This document shows, piece after piece, positions 1-10,167 of a DNA stretch of 64,000 nucleotides (position 1 is its first letter; the number at the start of each line of letters is the position of its first letter). This DNA is from Sipunculus nudus. Its lineage: Eukaryota > Annelida > Sipuncula > Golfingiida > Sipunculidae. The position numbers and the translations under genes were made by a program. The DNA lies in the NCBI GenBank assembly GCA_026874595.1, contig CM049309.1, positions 20,990,033 through 21,054,032 of the forward strand, read 5' to 3'. The notes under the pieces are model-generated. The model was not told the origin of the DNA. It did not search any database and saw nothing but the letters and a program-made list of their open reading frames with translations.

Positions 1-689
1 CAAACGTAGGTCAACAGGGACGAAACACGAACTCGATCTGTAACTGGTCATGTGGAATGCGCAAGTACCAAGATAAAAAAAATGCAACCCATGGGTAAAC
101 TGAAAAACCTTTAACCAAAACAAAGTCAGATCGGGTTCGTTGGGGAAATATGACCCCTCTGATATAATTATTATCGCCGAGTTACCAATGTAAAACATAA
201 AGTTAACTTGATTTAAACATCATATTCTACTGGGCGAATTAGTTTTATATTATTATTATCCCTCAGATTCGAATTGTTCCCATCATGTATTTTTCTCACA
301 TTTTATTCCCTTGGGTTTGTTCCAACATAATTATTTCCTTTGGACAGCTAATTTAATAATCTCTGTAGTATTACATTTAAATTTAAATTATAAATCTTTT
401 GAAAATACTTACGTGAACTCACCTAGCGTGTATTGAGTTCTCAATTAAAGCGCTTTATACGTATCTCGGGTGAAATCTCCACGATCTTTCCAGTAAAGCA
501 GCTCACTTACTATTTGATAATAAACATGGTTATTACCCTCGTATGTTAACTTAATACATCGTCACTTTCACTGCCCAGTCTCATTCATCCACGATTGGGT
601 TAATTCTATTTCATACATTTGACGTAGAGATGCCCGAGAGTCGATATTAAAATACCAGGTATGCATACACACAACATACACCAAACTCT
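1..689. other. No gene recognised; possible hAT interior
   Basis: AT-rich sequence with no long reading frame, RNA gene or repeat that I recognise. Because a hAT-like right terminus ends at 817 and no matching left terminus is visible, this stretch may be the interior of that element, running off the left edge of the window. That is inference. Confidence 0.3.
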
Positions 690-817
690 TTAACAAAATT
701 TTATTTTCAAGCACTTTTCCAAACCACTCTCTCTTTTTAAGCACTTTTCAAGCCCTAAAAATTGAAATGACTAAATTCAAGCATTTTTCAAGGTTTTCAA
801 GGTGCGTACAAACCCTG
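690..817. mobile_element. hAT-like transposon right terminus
   Basis: The stretch is built from repeated TTCAAGCACTTTTC-type words and ends with AAGGTGCGTACAAACCCTG. This is the inverse of the CAGGGTTTGTACGCACCTT terminus I associate with invertebrate and fish hAT elements. Repeat A sequence resumes directly at 818, which fixes the boundary. The left terminus and the 8-bp target duplication lie outside the window. Confidence 0.55.
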
Positions 818-909
818 TTTAACATGTGTGTGTGAAGTGATCAAATATCTTTCCTGATTTTTACAAAATGCATTATGTTTTGGCCCATAACTTTTTTAAA
901 TTATATAAT
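818..909 (+). repeat. Repeat A copy R1, left fragment
   Basis: Matches the same part of the intact copy at about 23010-23110 (gatcaaatatctttcctga ... cataacttttttaaattata) and stops at ttatataat. The next consensus bases (agacataatttctgg) reappear only at 14522. The 13.6 kb between is therefore inserted DNA (E1 with E2 inside it), so these two junctions define E1. Confidence 0.8.
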
Positions 910-932
910 TTCCATTTACTGTTTACAGTAAA

Positions 933-951
933 AGGTTTTATGCGAGCTCAC
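933..951 (+). repeat. E1 5' terminal motif and inverted repeat
   Basis: AGGTTTTATGCGA (933-945) also occurs at the 5' end of E3 (60994-61006 on the - strand). Just upstream is TTTACTG-TTTA-CAGTAAA (about 915-932), an inverted repeat. E3 has GTTAGT ... ACTAAC in the same place. Paired arms around a short spacer are what a tyrosine recombinase core site looks like, but function here is inferred. Confidence 0.45.
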
Positions 952-1032
952 CGCTCTCTTTTGTTTATATGTACCAGGAGCTATATTTTGTCATTTCTGA
1001 CCCTTATACCCTGGGCTACTTACAACTTTTGT

Positions 1033-1086
1033 CCAATCAGAGGGCCACAATACAGTGACCCCGTGTCAGTATGGATTAGTATTTAA
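1033..1086 (+). promoter_or_regulatory. E1 putative Pol II promoter
   Basis: A CCAAT box at 1033-1037 precedes a weak TATA-like tatttaa at 1079-1085. E2 and E3 have the same CCAAT-then-TATA order upstream of their SGNH ORFs. The transcription start is not determined. Confidence 0.4.
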
Positions 1087-1282
1087 CCTCGGGCCCATTA
1101 ACCCCTGACCTCTTTTTCATCGGTGCCTCCAGCAATTCAGTATTTTTTCTTGATCGCATACGTATCGCAGTTTTACTCGGATCCCCATTGTGTCAGTGTT
1201 GGCTCCTAAGAAGACCCCATTGCCTTCCTGCCGGTGTCATCTGGTTCATCGCAGACATGGTGTTTCCGTGTGGTCATCGCTC

Positions 1283-1298
1283 CGTGCGAGGTAGGTAA
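1283..1298 (+). promoter_or_regulatory. E1 candidate 5' splice site upstream of SGNH
   Basis: GCGAG|GTAGGTAAC with GT at 1291-1292 lies 41 bases before the SGNH ATG. E3 has a near-consensus donor (AAG|GTAAGA) in the same place. Joined to the acceptor before gag (10167), it would remove SGNH and the hairpin repeats, leaving gag as the first ORF. Confidence 0.4.
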
Positions 1299-1331
1299 CA
1301 TTAGTTAATTTGGCACCGATACTTCAGTAAG

Positions 1332-1937
1332 ATGGCGGCACCGATGCAGCGTCCATTTGTCCAGCACCGTGCCGTAGTACTAGGTGCCTCTGAGGTGCGC
1401 AATTTGGAGAGAAATATGTCTGAAAATGTTGGCCGTTTGCGCCCTAACTTTGGTTTTAGTCCAGATGTGTGCGACATCCTTGTGCACGGGGAGGGAGGCC
1501 TTACTGTTGATCGCCTTATGCAAGACCTTCGAACCGTGAAATTATGCCGGCCAGAGGTCGTCATTTTGCATATTGGTGGCAATGATTTGTCAAGAGCCGG
1601 TAGCCCTCGTTTCATAGCCCATAACCTAGTCGAGCTTTCTGCCCACCTTCATTACGAGTGTGAAGTGGAGCTGATTCGCATTTTTGAATTAAATCCCTGT
1701 TTTCCACCCTACTGTGGTCGGCTTTATCCCGTGGATTACAAATTGAAAGTGGCTCAGTGCAACGATCTCATTGAACTTTCAATTAGTTCCATTCCGTACG
1801 CCGAGTTGTGGCATCACAATAGTTTCAGCTGGGGTGACCATCTTTTCTCCCTAGACGGGGTTCATTTCAATGATAATGGCAATAAACTGTGGTACTTCAG
1901 TATACGTGGTGCCATGGTATCAGCTCTGCGTGTATGA
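1332..1937 (+). CDS. SGNH/GDSL-type hydrolase ORF of E1
   Basis: An open 201-residue frame from an ATG in good context (aagATGG). The four SGNH blocks are visible: the nucleophile Ser in VLGASEV (block I, with Ala for the usual Asp), Gly in HGEGG, Asn in HIGGNDLS, and Asp/His in LDGVHFN near the C-terminus. The family hydrolyses esters or lipids; the substrate here is unknown. There is no signal peptide or membrane segment. Close relatives at 3053-3662 (broken) and 59918-60523 also sit upstream of DIRS-like gag-pol genes, so this is an element gene rather than a host esterase. SGNH-like ORFs are known in some Ngaro elements and CR1-type LINEs. The frame is intact although E1 pol is decayed. 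Confidence 0.8.
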   Translation: MAAPMQRPFVQHRAVVLGASEVRNLERNMSENVGRLRPNFGFSPDVCDILVHGEGGLTVDRLMQDLRTVKLCRPEVVILHIGGNDLSRAGSPRFIAHNLVELSAHLHYECEVELIRIFELNPCFPPYCGRLYPVDYKLKVAQCNDLIELSISSIPYAELWHHNSFSWGDHLFSLDGVHFNDNGNKLWYFSIRGAMVSALRV

Positions 1938-2027
1938 ACTGTTGATGTCTGTCACACATCCATTTACCATAGCTAATTTCTCATGCCCTACTGTTAGGTG
2001 TGACTGGTGACATATGTCCCTGTCCTG

Positions 2028-2217
2028 ACTGGTTGATGTGTGTCCCAGTTCAAGTATTTGTACTGGTTGATGTGTGTCCCAGTACAGGTAATTTACTAAT
2101 TGTTGTGTTCCCTACATCAAGTATTTTTACTGGTTGATGTGTGTCCCAGTACAGGTAATTTACTAGTTGATGTGTGTCCCAGTACAGGTAAGTTTACTGG
2201 TCGATGTGTGTCCCAAT
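2028..2217 (+). repeat. E1 5' iterated 22-nt hairpin motif
   Basis: Five copies (2028-2049, 2062-2083, 2129-2150, 2162-2183, 2196-2217) of a unit with stem arms ACTGG and CCAGT around the 12-nt loop TTGATGTGTGTC. More copies continue beyond E2 at about 9501-9518, 9886-9907 and 9957-9978. The last two have arms GCTAG/CTAGC, changed on both sides so pairing is kept. The motif sits between SGNH and gag, inside the proposed intron. Confidence 0.75.
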
Positions 2218-2501
2218 ACATACAAGGTCTATGCATAGCATAGGGCTATTTTAATCAAAATATCATGATTTTGTTTCTGTTAATTGTTAAGTTGTTAATA
2301 TGGTAAACTTTTGGACCAGCAAGTAAGGTTTCTATTTCCTGGACATTGTAATCAGTCCATTATAGCTAATTAACTACTACACATATATAGCTGATCCTTG
2401 TATTTCCCCCTCACAGATGTACTAATTGGATATCAAGCTGGTTGGGTATTTTAATCTTGATAACAGACACTCAAATTGTTCTTACTTCAAGTATGTTCTG
2501 G
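2218..2501 (+). other. E1 region between hairpin repeats and E2 junction
   Basis: AT-rich non-coding E1 sequence with no ORF. It ends in gtatgttctgg (2491-2501), the left arm of another hairpin unit. The remainder of that unit (ttgttgcgtgtcccag) is at 9503-9518, so E2 has inserted within the motif. Confidence 0.6.
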
Positions 2502-2652
2502 CTAATGCCTTTATGGGGGCCTCCTTTGGGTATTACGTAATTTCCTTAGGAACCCCCTCCCCTGCTTGCAAACCTATCTGACCATGACGGGTGTAGTCAC
2601 AGCTGGCATCAGCTTGAACATGGGCGGAGCTAATTGCCCCTTCCTTTTCTCT

Positions 2653-2714
2653 GATTGGTTATTATTCCCTGACCAATGGTCACCCCCTTTTGGTCCAGAA
2701 GACGGGTTTTATAA
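2653..2714 (+). promoter_or_regulatory. E2 putative promoter: inverted CCAAT, CCAAT and TATA
   Basis: ATTGG at about 2654-2658, CCAAT at 2673-2677 and TATAA at 2710-2714 lie about 340 bases before the SGNH ATG. This is the clearest core promoter of the three elements. A short open frame across it (2566-2814) looks incidental. Confidence 0.5.
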
Positions 2715-3052
2715 GCAGCCTTTTCAGGATAGGGCATCACATCAGATTTTACATCAGAGACAACGTGCTATTTTTGTTATTCTTCATCCTGGATTATCGC
2801 TCACGACACGCTGAAAACGAACTTGTCAACACGACAACGCCAACCAACCACTGACACAGCAGGGATCTACCATCGCAGCTGAAACACTGAGTATAAATTT
2901 TAATTCATACTCTTGTTCTTAGCAGAACTACTAACAAAACATTTTTGCTACGCAGTTAGATAGCGTTCCCCGAACAATCTCCGTAACTGTGTCAAAACAT
3001 CCAAATTTTGTGTGTGCACATTACCACATATTGTACTTCTGTTAAAAACAAG

Positions 3053-3662
3053 ATGGCGGCTGCCAGTGGGCGCTCGGTTACCCATCAGGACAGGAAACTT
3101 GCTGTAGTAATAAGCGCTTCAGAGGTTAGTAATTTGAACAAGGATATAGAAGCAGGAATCTATCCCTTACAGGAGAATTTTGGACTATGTCAGAGCGTTG
3201 TAAGGTTTTTAGGAGTCGGAGGGCGAACAGTTGAGTTAGTACGGAAGTATGACCTAGGGTTCATAATAGATTCTAAGCCGGAGGTGGTTACCCTATGTAT
3301 CGGGGGGGAACGACTTATCAGCTGCTGGGAGAAAAGGACGACCAGAAAACGTAGGACTAGTGATACTTGAGCTATGCGAGGAAATTCTTGATGCAGGGGC
3401 CCCCTGTGTGGTAGTGTCGCAACTTAATCCGAGATATCCTCCTTTTTGCGGAAGATCTTACCCAGAAGATTACAATGACAGAGTAGCTATTTGTAACAAA
3501 TATCTTCAAGTGACTCTCGAAGATCTCCCGCTTGCTAGTTTTTGGAAACACGATAAGCTGAAGTGGCCTCGCTTTTTGTTCAACTTTGATGGTGTACATT
3601 TTAATAAAGTAGGCACAAAACTCTGGTACAAAAGCCTGAAAGGAGCCCTGATAAGGCAATGA
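3053..3662 (+). pseudogene. SGNH hydrolase-like ORF of E2, frameshifted
   Basis: Starts ATGGCGGC as in E1. The N-terminal half shows VISASEV and GVGGRTV, corresponding to SGNH blocks I and II. The third block reads CIGGERLIS, so the Asn of GGND is lost, and a frameshift follows near 3320-3360. The C-terminal half resumes in another frame with LNPRYPPFCGR, YPEDYN and FDGVHFNKVG (Asp/His block) and ends at 3662. One frameshift plus loss of the Asn makes activity very unlikely. Confidence 0.75.
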
Positions 3663-3859
3663 ACTCTGGTTAATTCACCAGCAGACAGTGTTAAACATAA
3701 TAAGGTAGGCAGATATTTTCCCTTAGGATATTCACTAAGCAAGTGGTTCAGTGCAATGCATTTGGTTCCTTATATTGAATCAATATTAATAATAGTGTGT
3801 CATGCCTAAAATTCAGGAAAGTATTGTGATTTAAATTAATTTGGCCTCAGTATTATCAG

Positions 3860-4442
3860 CTTTGGCATGCTTGAACAACTTGTTCTCACTTCAAACAATG
3901 ACAGTTGGCCTGTTTGGTTTTATCTGGGCATTTATCAGGGTTATCTGGTACACATGTAATCCAGATGCCTTGGCATTTGTTTTCTTTTGGCCAGGGCCAG
4001 CCTAGTTAGAAGTGTGTCATGCTTGACAATTATAGTTGTGGACAAGGTGGCGTGCTTGAACAACTTGTTCTCACTTCAAAACAGTGATGGTTGCCTGTTT
4101 GGTTTTATCTGGGCACTTGTCATGGTTATCTGGTACACATGTAATCCAGATGCCTTGGCATTTGTTTTCTTTTGGCCAGGGCAAGCCTAGTTAGAAGTGT
4201 GTCATGCCTTTTATAATTTTTTGGAGATATGCTTGAACATAATTCTCACTTCAAACAGTGATGGGGCCGCTTGGTTTTATCTGGGCATTTGTCGTTAGCA
4301 CCGGGTGCACAAATTACCTGATGCCTTGGCATTTGTTTTCTCTTGGCCACGACTCCCTAGTGTGTCATGCCTTAGTCATATTATCAGCATGTCATGCCTT
4401 AGTTATATGATCAGCATGTCATGACTTAGTCATATTATCAGC
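3860..4442 (+). repeat. E2 5' repeats with palindromic cores
   Basis: Three diverged copies of a roughly 165-190-bp unit (about 3860-4015, 4040-4205, 4225-4370), each with ATGCCTTGGCAT; the first two also carry GAACAACTTGTTC. Both words are self-complementary apart from a 1-2-nt centre. Three copies of a 24-25-bp unit (catgccttagtcatattatc) follow at 4368-4442. The block occupies the same place as the E1 and E3 hairpin repeats, between SGNH and gag. Confidence 0.7.
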
Positions 4443-4529
4443 AAATTAAAAATTGTGGGATCATGACACCCCACTAAATTCAGTCTTGCTAATTTATTCA
4501 CTTTCTTTATGTTTTTAATAAGCTCAGCC

Positions 4530-5650
4530 ATGTCAGGAAGGAAGAGGCGGCCGACACGGAGATATGCACAGTCCCTTGAGAGTGTCCCCAAAAGGAGGAG
4601 GGTAAGACAACAGGCTGCTGCGACACAAGAACGCACTATCTTAGTGGAACCCAGTACACCTACTAGCCGGCATACTTCTCCAGATATGGCCTCACAATCC
4701 ACACACCAGGATGGGGCCATGCCACAGACAAACAGGATACCGGCTACACCCAGCACCAGCTCAGCACTCCCTGGACCATCCACTAGCGGCCAAGTCATCA
4801 TGATGACACAGGACCAGATGTCCAGCATGGTGGCCTCAATTACCAAAACAGTGATGGCAGAAGTTAGGGGCCAGATGGCAATGTCATCGACAGCCAATCC
4901 ACTGCAGGCGGTCACTGAAGAGGCCACAGATGACATAATAGCAGGTGAGGAGGTCTCAGGCAGAGTAGAGGCAGGTGCAGCTGTAGGTAACAATAGTGAT
5001 GAGGGACTTCTGCTAGGAACACTGGTAGATGATAAACTTAAATCAAAAATATGGTCAGAATCTTATGTAGACATATGGTCCTTAGCCACTGAAGACAAAC
5101 AAGGGTATACCATTTCAGTAGTAGAAGGACAGAACGGTCCGTCATTTGAGGTAGTTCCAAAAAAAGGGAAGGTAGTCAAATCATTTGCAGAATGGGAAAA
5201 AGCTTTCCAACAATACATGGCAGTTTACTGTCAGAAACCTGCATTAGCCATCCATGCTCCAAATATGCTAACGTATATTGACACTGTCAGAAAAATCAGA
5301 AACAGTGGGGGGGGGACTGGCTCTCATATGATGAAAGTTTTAGGAAACTGAGAGCAAAATATGGCAGGTCATGGGAGGTTAGGCACCCTGGATTATGAAT
5401 GGATGCCATGGCTAACACCTTACGACCCTCCCCTAGGGAGCAGCCACAGCTTTTTCGGTCTAAAGACAGGGTCTGTTTCAAGTTCAACAAGGGCAGACCA
5501 TGTACCCAGTCAACATGCACGTATGCACACAAGTGTGCACAATGCTCCAAGAATCATCCAGCATACAGATGCAATCAGCATACCCCCCAAAGAAACTCAG
5601 GTAACAGCAGCCAAGAAAAAGGCAATCCCAACACCAATTCAGGCAGATAA
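4530..5650 (+). pseudogene. gag-like protein of E2, frameshifted
   Basis: The ATG at 4530 follows a polypyrimidine stretch and ag (tttctttatgtttttaataag ctcag cc). The N-terminus is basic (MSGRKRRPTRR), like the gag starts of E1 (MPPRKRRAPQR) and E3 (MSSRRRIETRKRK). The conserved middle (EWEKAFQQYMAVYCQKP) is followed by a break in a run of nine or ten G near 5306-5315. The next frame continues SFRKLRAKYGRSWEVRHPG, then a TGA where the relatives have Trp. A Cys/His cluster (CFKFNKGRPC, CTYAHKCAQC, HPAYRC) closes the protein at 5650. It probably served as a nucleic-acid-binding particle protein. Confidence 0.7.
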
Positions 5651-7185
5651 GCTTAAATTATATTTAGAACAAACAGGGTATTCTTCAAAGATAATAGAAT
5701 ATCTCCACTCAGGTTTCACCACTGGTTTCTCTCTGGGGTATGAAGGAATACGAAAAGCTTCAGAATCAAAAAACTTAGTGTCCTTAAACCAGAATCCAAA
5801 CTTAGTTGAATCAAAACTCCATGAAGAAAAGCAGTTAGGCAGAATAGATGGTCCCTTTGACAGCCCACCATTCCCCAATTTTGTAATCTCACCTCTCGGA
5901 CTAGTACCAAAAAAGGAACAGGGGAAATTCAGATTGATTCATCATCTTTCATACCCAGAAGGGGAATCAGTTAACAGTGGAATTCCACCAGTCCATGCAA
6001 CTGTAGATTATGCATCAATTGACGATGCAATTCGTCTCATAAATACATGTGACGTTTTCCTGGCTAAAGCAGATATTAAATCAGCATTCAGGTTAATCCC
6101 AGTCTCACCAAAAGATTATCCTTTGCTAGGTTTCACTTGGTAAGGCAAATTTTTTCATGACAGATGCCTTCCAATGGGCTGTAGATCGTCATGTAAAATA
6201 TTCGAAACTTTTTCTACGGCAATTCAGCATATTGTTCAGTTCTTGGTGGGTACCCCCAACATACTACATGTTCTGGATGATTTTTTGTTTATTGGTCGCT
6301 CTGAACAGGAATGCGCAAAAATGCTAGGTACTTTCAAACACATTTGTGAGCAACTAGGCATTCCATTGGCACGTGAGAAAACAGTGGCTCCAACCAAAGC
6401 ATTAACTTTTCTTGGAATAGAACTAGACACACATAATCATATAGCATAATTTTCCCCTCGACAAACTTGTTAAAGCAATATCTTTACTTACAGAATTACA
6501 GAAAAAAAACAAGGTGACGTTGAAAGGTCTTCAGTCAGTTATTGGCTACCTGAATTTCGCATGCAATGTGGTTATACCTGGAAGGCCCTTTTTAAGGCGC
6601 CTTATAGACAAAACTATTGGGCTAGCAAAACCTTATCACCATACAAGGTTAGTTAAAGCCACTAAAGAGGACTCGCAGGTTTGGCTCGATTTTCTGGAGA
6701 GCCATAATGGAAAATCATTTTTTCTTGATAATAACTGGGAAAATTCATCCACGTTGAATCTGTTCACAGATGCAGCACAGCAATTTGGTTATGGTGCAGT
6801 GTTCAAAACTGAATGGTTCAATGGAGCCTGGCCAAAACCATGGAAATTGCACAATATTGTTGTACTGGAACAAGTTCCAATTGTCTTAGCTTTAAGAACA
6901 TGGGGCAAACAGCTCTGCAATAAAAGACTCAAGGTGCATACAGACAACCTCGCTTTAGTCCATATCATAAATAAACAAAGCTCAAAAGACAAAAATGTTA
7001 TGATTTTAATAAGGACTTTAGTCAGAACAACTTTAGAATTTAATATTCAGATCAAGGCGCAGCATATAGCAGGGGTAAAAAATAAATTGGCCGATGCGCT
7101 TTCTCGTCTACAGGTGGCGCATTTCAAGACTATGGCACCATGGGCAGAAGGGTCTCAGAGTCATCACCCAGCACTGCCGCTATAG
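5600..7185 (+). pseudogene. Reverse transcriptase-RNase H of E2, broken
   Basis: Lies in the +1 frame relative to the end of gag. RT signatures: SPLGLVPKKEQGKFRLIHHL, LAKADIKSAFRLIPVSPKDY (block A Asp), CLPMGCRSSCKIFE and HVLDDFLFIG (catalytic DD). RNase H signatures: LFTDAAQQFGYGAV, VHTDNLALVHIIN and KLADALSRLQ, so the acidic residues lost in E3 are still present here. Lesions: TAA at 6141-6143 just before the PMG block, a stop/frameshift near 6447-6460, and TAG at 7183-7185 at the junction with YR. Confidence 0.85.
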
Positions 7186-8107
7186 ATACTGTTTCAAATA
7201 GGATGCAACCTCATAAGAAACAGTATTGCACCATCCACCCAACGTTCCTATAAAGGCGTCTGGTGTGCACTTAGGCAGTTTGCTAACAACCACACTCACC
7301 CTGAATGGGTTACAATACCTTTGTCTCCTACGGTTGTGTTCCTATTTTTGACAGCTAAATTCGCTGATGGTTGTACCGGATCAACCCTTGCAACATCAGC
7401 TTCAGCACTCTCGTATATTCATAAAGTCAGGGGTCTTCCAGACCCGACTACATCACCTGCAGTTAAAAGATTATTGCAGGCTGCTCTCAAGAGTGCGCCA
7501 TCAGTAGACTCCCGTTATCCTATAACAAAAGTTCTGCTAACAAAGTTAATAAACAACCTGGAATTTACAACTTCATCTTACTATCACAAATGCTTGTTCA
7601 AGACCCTTTACTCTGTCTGCTTTCACGGTTTTTTTAGAATAGGTGAGCTTGTCCCAAACAGCACAAATGAAAACAAAAAAGTAGTTCAGTTGAATGAAGT
7701 ATCATTTGGAGTAGTGAAAGGAAGCTTGTCATTTTGCAGCCTCACACTGATAAACACAAAAAATGCAGTCCCTGGTGAGAGGCAAGTCGTCAAAATCAAA
7801 ACTCGTCCGACCTCCATTTGCCCTGTACAAGCTTGTGGGATTTCATCAAGCTTAGAGGATCAAACCCTGGGCCTGTTTTTTCTTTCCCTGGCTCTAATTG
7901 TCTGACCCAATCAAGTTTTAATAACCAGCTAGAAAAGACTTAATCTTTTGCAATATGGATCCAAAAAGGTTCAAGGGTCACAGTTTTAGAATTGGGGCAG
8001 CCACTGAAGCAGCAGCATGTGGGAAAACTGATGCTGAAATAAGGTTTATGGGCAGATGGAGATCGGACGCTTTTAAGAAGTACATTAGGTTACATACCCT
8101 TCAGTGA
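7186..8107 (+). pseudogene. Tyrosine recombinase of E2, frameshifted
   Basis: Continues in the pol frame after the TAG at 7183 (NSIAPSTQRSYKGVW ...). The catalytic domain shows HGFFRIGEL (first Arg). A frameshift near 7850-7960 follows, then KGHSFRIGAAT (His-x-x-Arg), MGRW (Trp at the second His/Trp position) and KKYIRLH with the nucleophilic Tyr. The stop is TGA at 8105-8107. This enzyme would insert circular element DNA without making target duplications. Confidence 0.85.
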
Positions 8108-8212
8108 GCTCAAGTACTTTCTGGTTGAGCTTAAATTCATATTCTGAATGGGAAAATTTTCCAGGTATAACTTAGAATATTGCATCTTTAAAGATTCCCA
8201 CAGTTAAAGTTG

Positions 8213-8740
8213 GATGGTGTTCCAGGATGGACCCTCCCAACAAAATTTTTGTAATTAGCTTTAAAGAGATATTTCATATTCAGAGAGTTATCTGAGCAAA
8301 CAAATGGTATTCCGGGATGGACCCATTTATAATCTATAATAGTGTTGTCATATTCCTGGTGCACATGTAATGATATTCATCTGTATTAAGCGTACGTACA
8401 TACAATAGGCATGGTGCTCTGGGATGGACACCATCCTTTCTCATGATTTATATTAATGCTCACTGTATATATGTACAAAATGACTTGCTGAATAGAGTTC
8501 TATAAACCAGATATTGTAAACAAGGTATGGTGTTCCGGGATGGACCCATTCCTCGGCATTTCAGCAGTGCAGCTTATAGTATATAAAGCGTAGGTCTGAA
8601 TTAATATAGATAAGTATAAACCAAGCAATAAATAGGGGATGGTGTTCCGGGATGGACCCATACCGACAGGAGTTTGTTTTCAGTAGGTATGTTCATGCAA
8701 TTTAGTCTAAACTTGGATTTGTGTTCTAGAAAAGACCCGT
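8213..8740 (+). repeat. E2 3' iterated motif (core TTCCGGGATGGACCC)
   Basis: Six diverged copies near 8213, 8303, 8409, 8525, 8637 and 8716, about 80-115 bp apart. The core GGTGTTCCGGGATGGACC can fold with GGT/ACC and TCC/GGA arms. It occupies the same place, YR stop to structured 3' end, as the palindromic repeats of E1 and E3. Confidence 0.7.
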
Positions 8741-8956
8741 CCAAGAAGTATTTGTATACATTATACACTCTAAATACACATGCCTGTCTATTCATTGTAG
8801 TATTGTGATGCCAGTCAGCCTATTTATTATTCAATATACTAATTATACTAATGTTATTCAGTTTTTAGCGCCCAATTTTGGGTTTTGTACAGTTAGTAAT
8901 GATAAGTTTCACCTGCCTATCACGAGACCTCCGCACCTAACCTCTCTCCGGGCATT

Positions 8957-9005
8957 AGTGGGGTGGCCTTTCGGCTATGTGGCGTTTTCTTGATCGGACC
9001 CCACT
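8957..9005 (+). other. E2 conserved 3' structured element
   Basis: Outer stem AGTGGGGT (8957-8964) pairs perfectly with ACCCCACT (8998-9005). Inside is a small hairpin (GGCC tttc GGCT, 8965-8976) and then TGTGGCGTT (8978-8986). E1 (14226-14275) and E3 (54174-54215, - strand) share this architecture with different stem sequences. Role unknown; RNA processing, priming or recombination are possible. Confidence 0.7.
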
Positions 9006-9414
9006 TCGAAGGAGGGAGGTTAAAATGAATATCAATCAATTGTACACGGATGTAGCACTTACTGTTACTATCAAAATGTCATTTTTTAGTCGCCCAAGGC
9101 GGCCATAACAACAAATCTTGCCTTATAGTTTTGGTTTCACCCTTGGTAAGAGCAAAGGTGTGTAGGAGAGAAGGAAGGGTGGATGTGCGAATGAATGAAG
9201 ATGAATGGAAAGTTTTTATTTCCCCCCTATTTTTCTTTTTGTATGGTATTTTAAACAAATAAAAAATAAGAGATACTTTCTCCCTCCTGCGAACATGCCC
9301 GCTGTGAGTTATATGAGGTAGGATTGAGGAAGGATGTTTCAGAAGAATGACAGCTTGGATGATTATATGCCAGAGCTAAGTTTGCCTTTCTTAGGTGTAA
9401 CCCATAATTGCTCG

Positions 9415-9447
<33 letters not shown>

Positions 9448-9500
9448 CGCCAAACATGCCAGAGGAGCGTGAAAGGATGTTTAGATTAAAAGTATTATTT
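9006..9500 (+). other. E2 3' tail with poly-C run
   Basis: Non-coding E2 tail. It holds a short hairpin GCCcaaGGC (9092-9100), in the same position as the GGCC hairpins of E1 (14417-14435) and E3 (about 54094-54112), and an uninterrupted run of about 29 C (near 9417-9446). A glycine-rich - strand frame over the C run is an artefact of that run. Confidence 0.55.
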
Positions 9501-10140
9501 GGTTGTTGCGTGTCCCAGTTCTTTACAACAGTAAGGAGGCTTAAGATATAATTGTGGGACAGGCAGTTTATTGCTATTTTTATTGATCAGTATGAACAGT
9601 TACATCATAAACACAACTGATGCTGTTATATATATATTTATATATATATATATATTTATATATATTTTTTCTTTTTTGTTTTTTCCATCTGTATTGTTTT
9701 TACTTTGGAAAGTTTTCTTATATGCTTTTAAAAAGAAAAGTTCTTGGGGGGTTATATTTTGTTTTTAGCCTTATTCAGATTTAGGCTTATTTGCTTTTAA
9801 AAACAAAGTTCTTGGGGGTTATATTTTATTTTTAGCCTTATTCAGATTTTTGCTACTTATTTTGATCCTTCCTTCTATGTGCTTTGCTAGTGGATGCGTG
9901 TCCTAGCATTGGTTTATAAATTTTGATGGTATCTGTTTACTTGTTCTAAGTTTGTAGCTAGTTGATGCTTGTCCTAGCTAGTCATGCTTCATCATTTCCT
10001 TTTTTTTTTACCTGTGGGGCCTGGTTTAGGCATCTCCCAGCTATAATTTCTCACTCCAGTTCTTGCTGGCTTCCCTCATGGGACACTTTATAAAAAATAA
10101 TCGTTCGGAACACATACTATGATAAATTGCAGTTCAGGTT
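9501..10140 (+). other. E1 5' region resumes: hairpin repeats and AT-rich DNA
   Basis: Completes the E1 hairpin unit split by E2, then holds a TA-rich stretch (9628-9668), a duplicated segment (aaaagttcttgggggttatattttg near 9735-9770 and 9800-9835) and two further hairpin units (9886-9907, 9957-9978). No gene. Confidence 0.6.
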
Positions 10141-10167
10141 TCTGCTGTTGTTGTGTTCATTTTCCAG
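10141..10167 (+). promoter_or_regulatory. E1 3' splice-site-like tract abutting gag ATG
   Basis: A pyrimidine-rich tract (tctgctgttgttgtg, ttcattttccag) ends in CAG at 10165-10167, directly before ATG at 10168. E3 has ttctcttttgtcag|ATG in the same place, and E2 tgtttttaataag just upstream. Three diverged elements keeping an acceptor at this spot argues that gag-pol is translated from a spliced RNA. Confidence 0.55.

Larger units (their letters stand above)
2502..9500 (+). mobile_element. E2: DIRS-like retrotransposon nested in E1
   Basis: About 7.0 kb, same orientation and gene order as E1: promoter, SGNH (3053-3662), 5' repeats, gag (4530-5650), RT-RNase H, YR (to 8107), 3' iterated motif, structured 3' end (8957-9005), tail with a poly-C run. 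The boundaries are inferred from the interrupted E1 hairpin unit, ambiguous by the shared gg. No target duplication is apparent, as expected for YR-mediated insertion. All ORFs carry frameshifts or stops, so E2 is dead. I could not identify matching terminal inverted repeats at these ends. Confidence 0.8.

Noticed and set aside
9251-9457. Glycine-rich protein on the - strand
   Set aside because: The glycine run is only the translation of a poly-C tract and has no relative.
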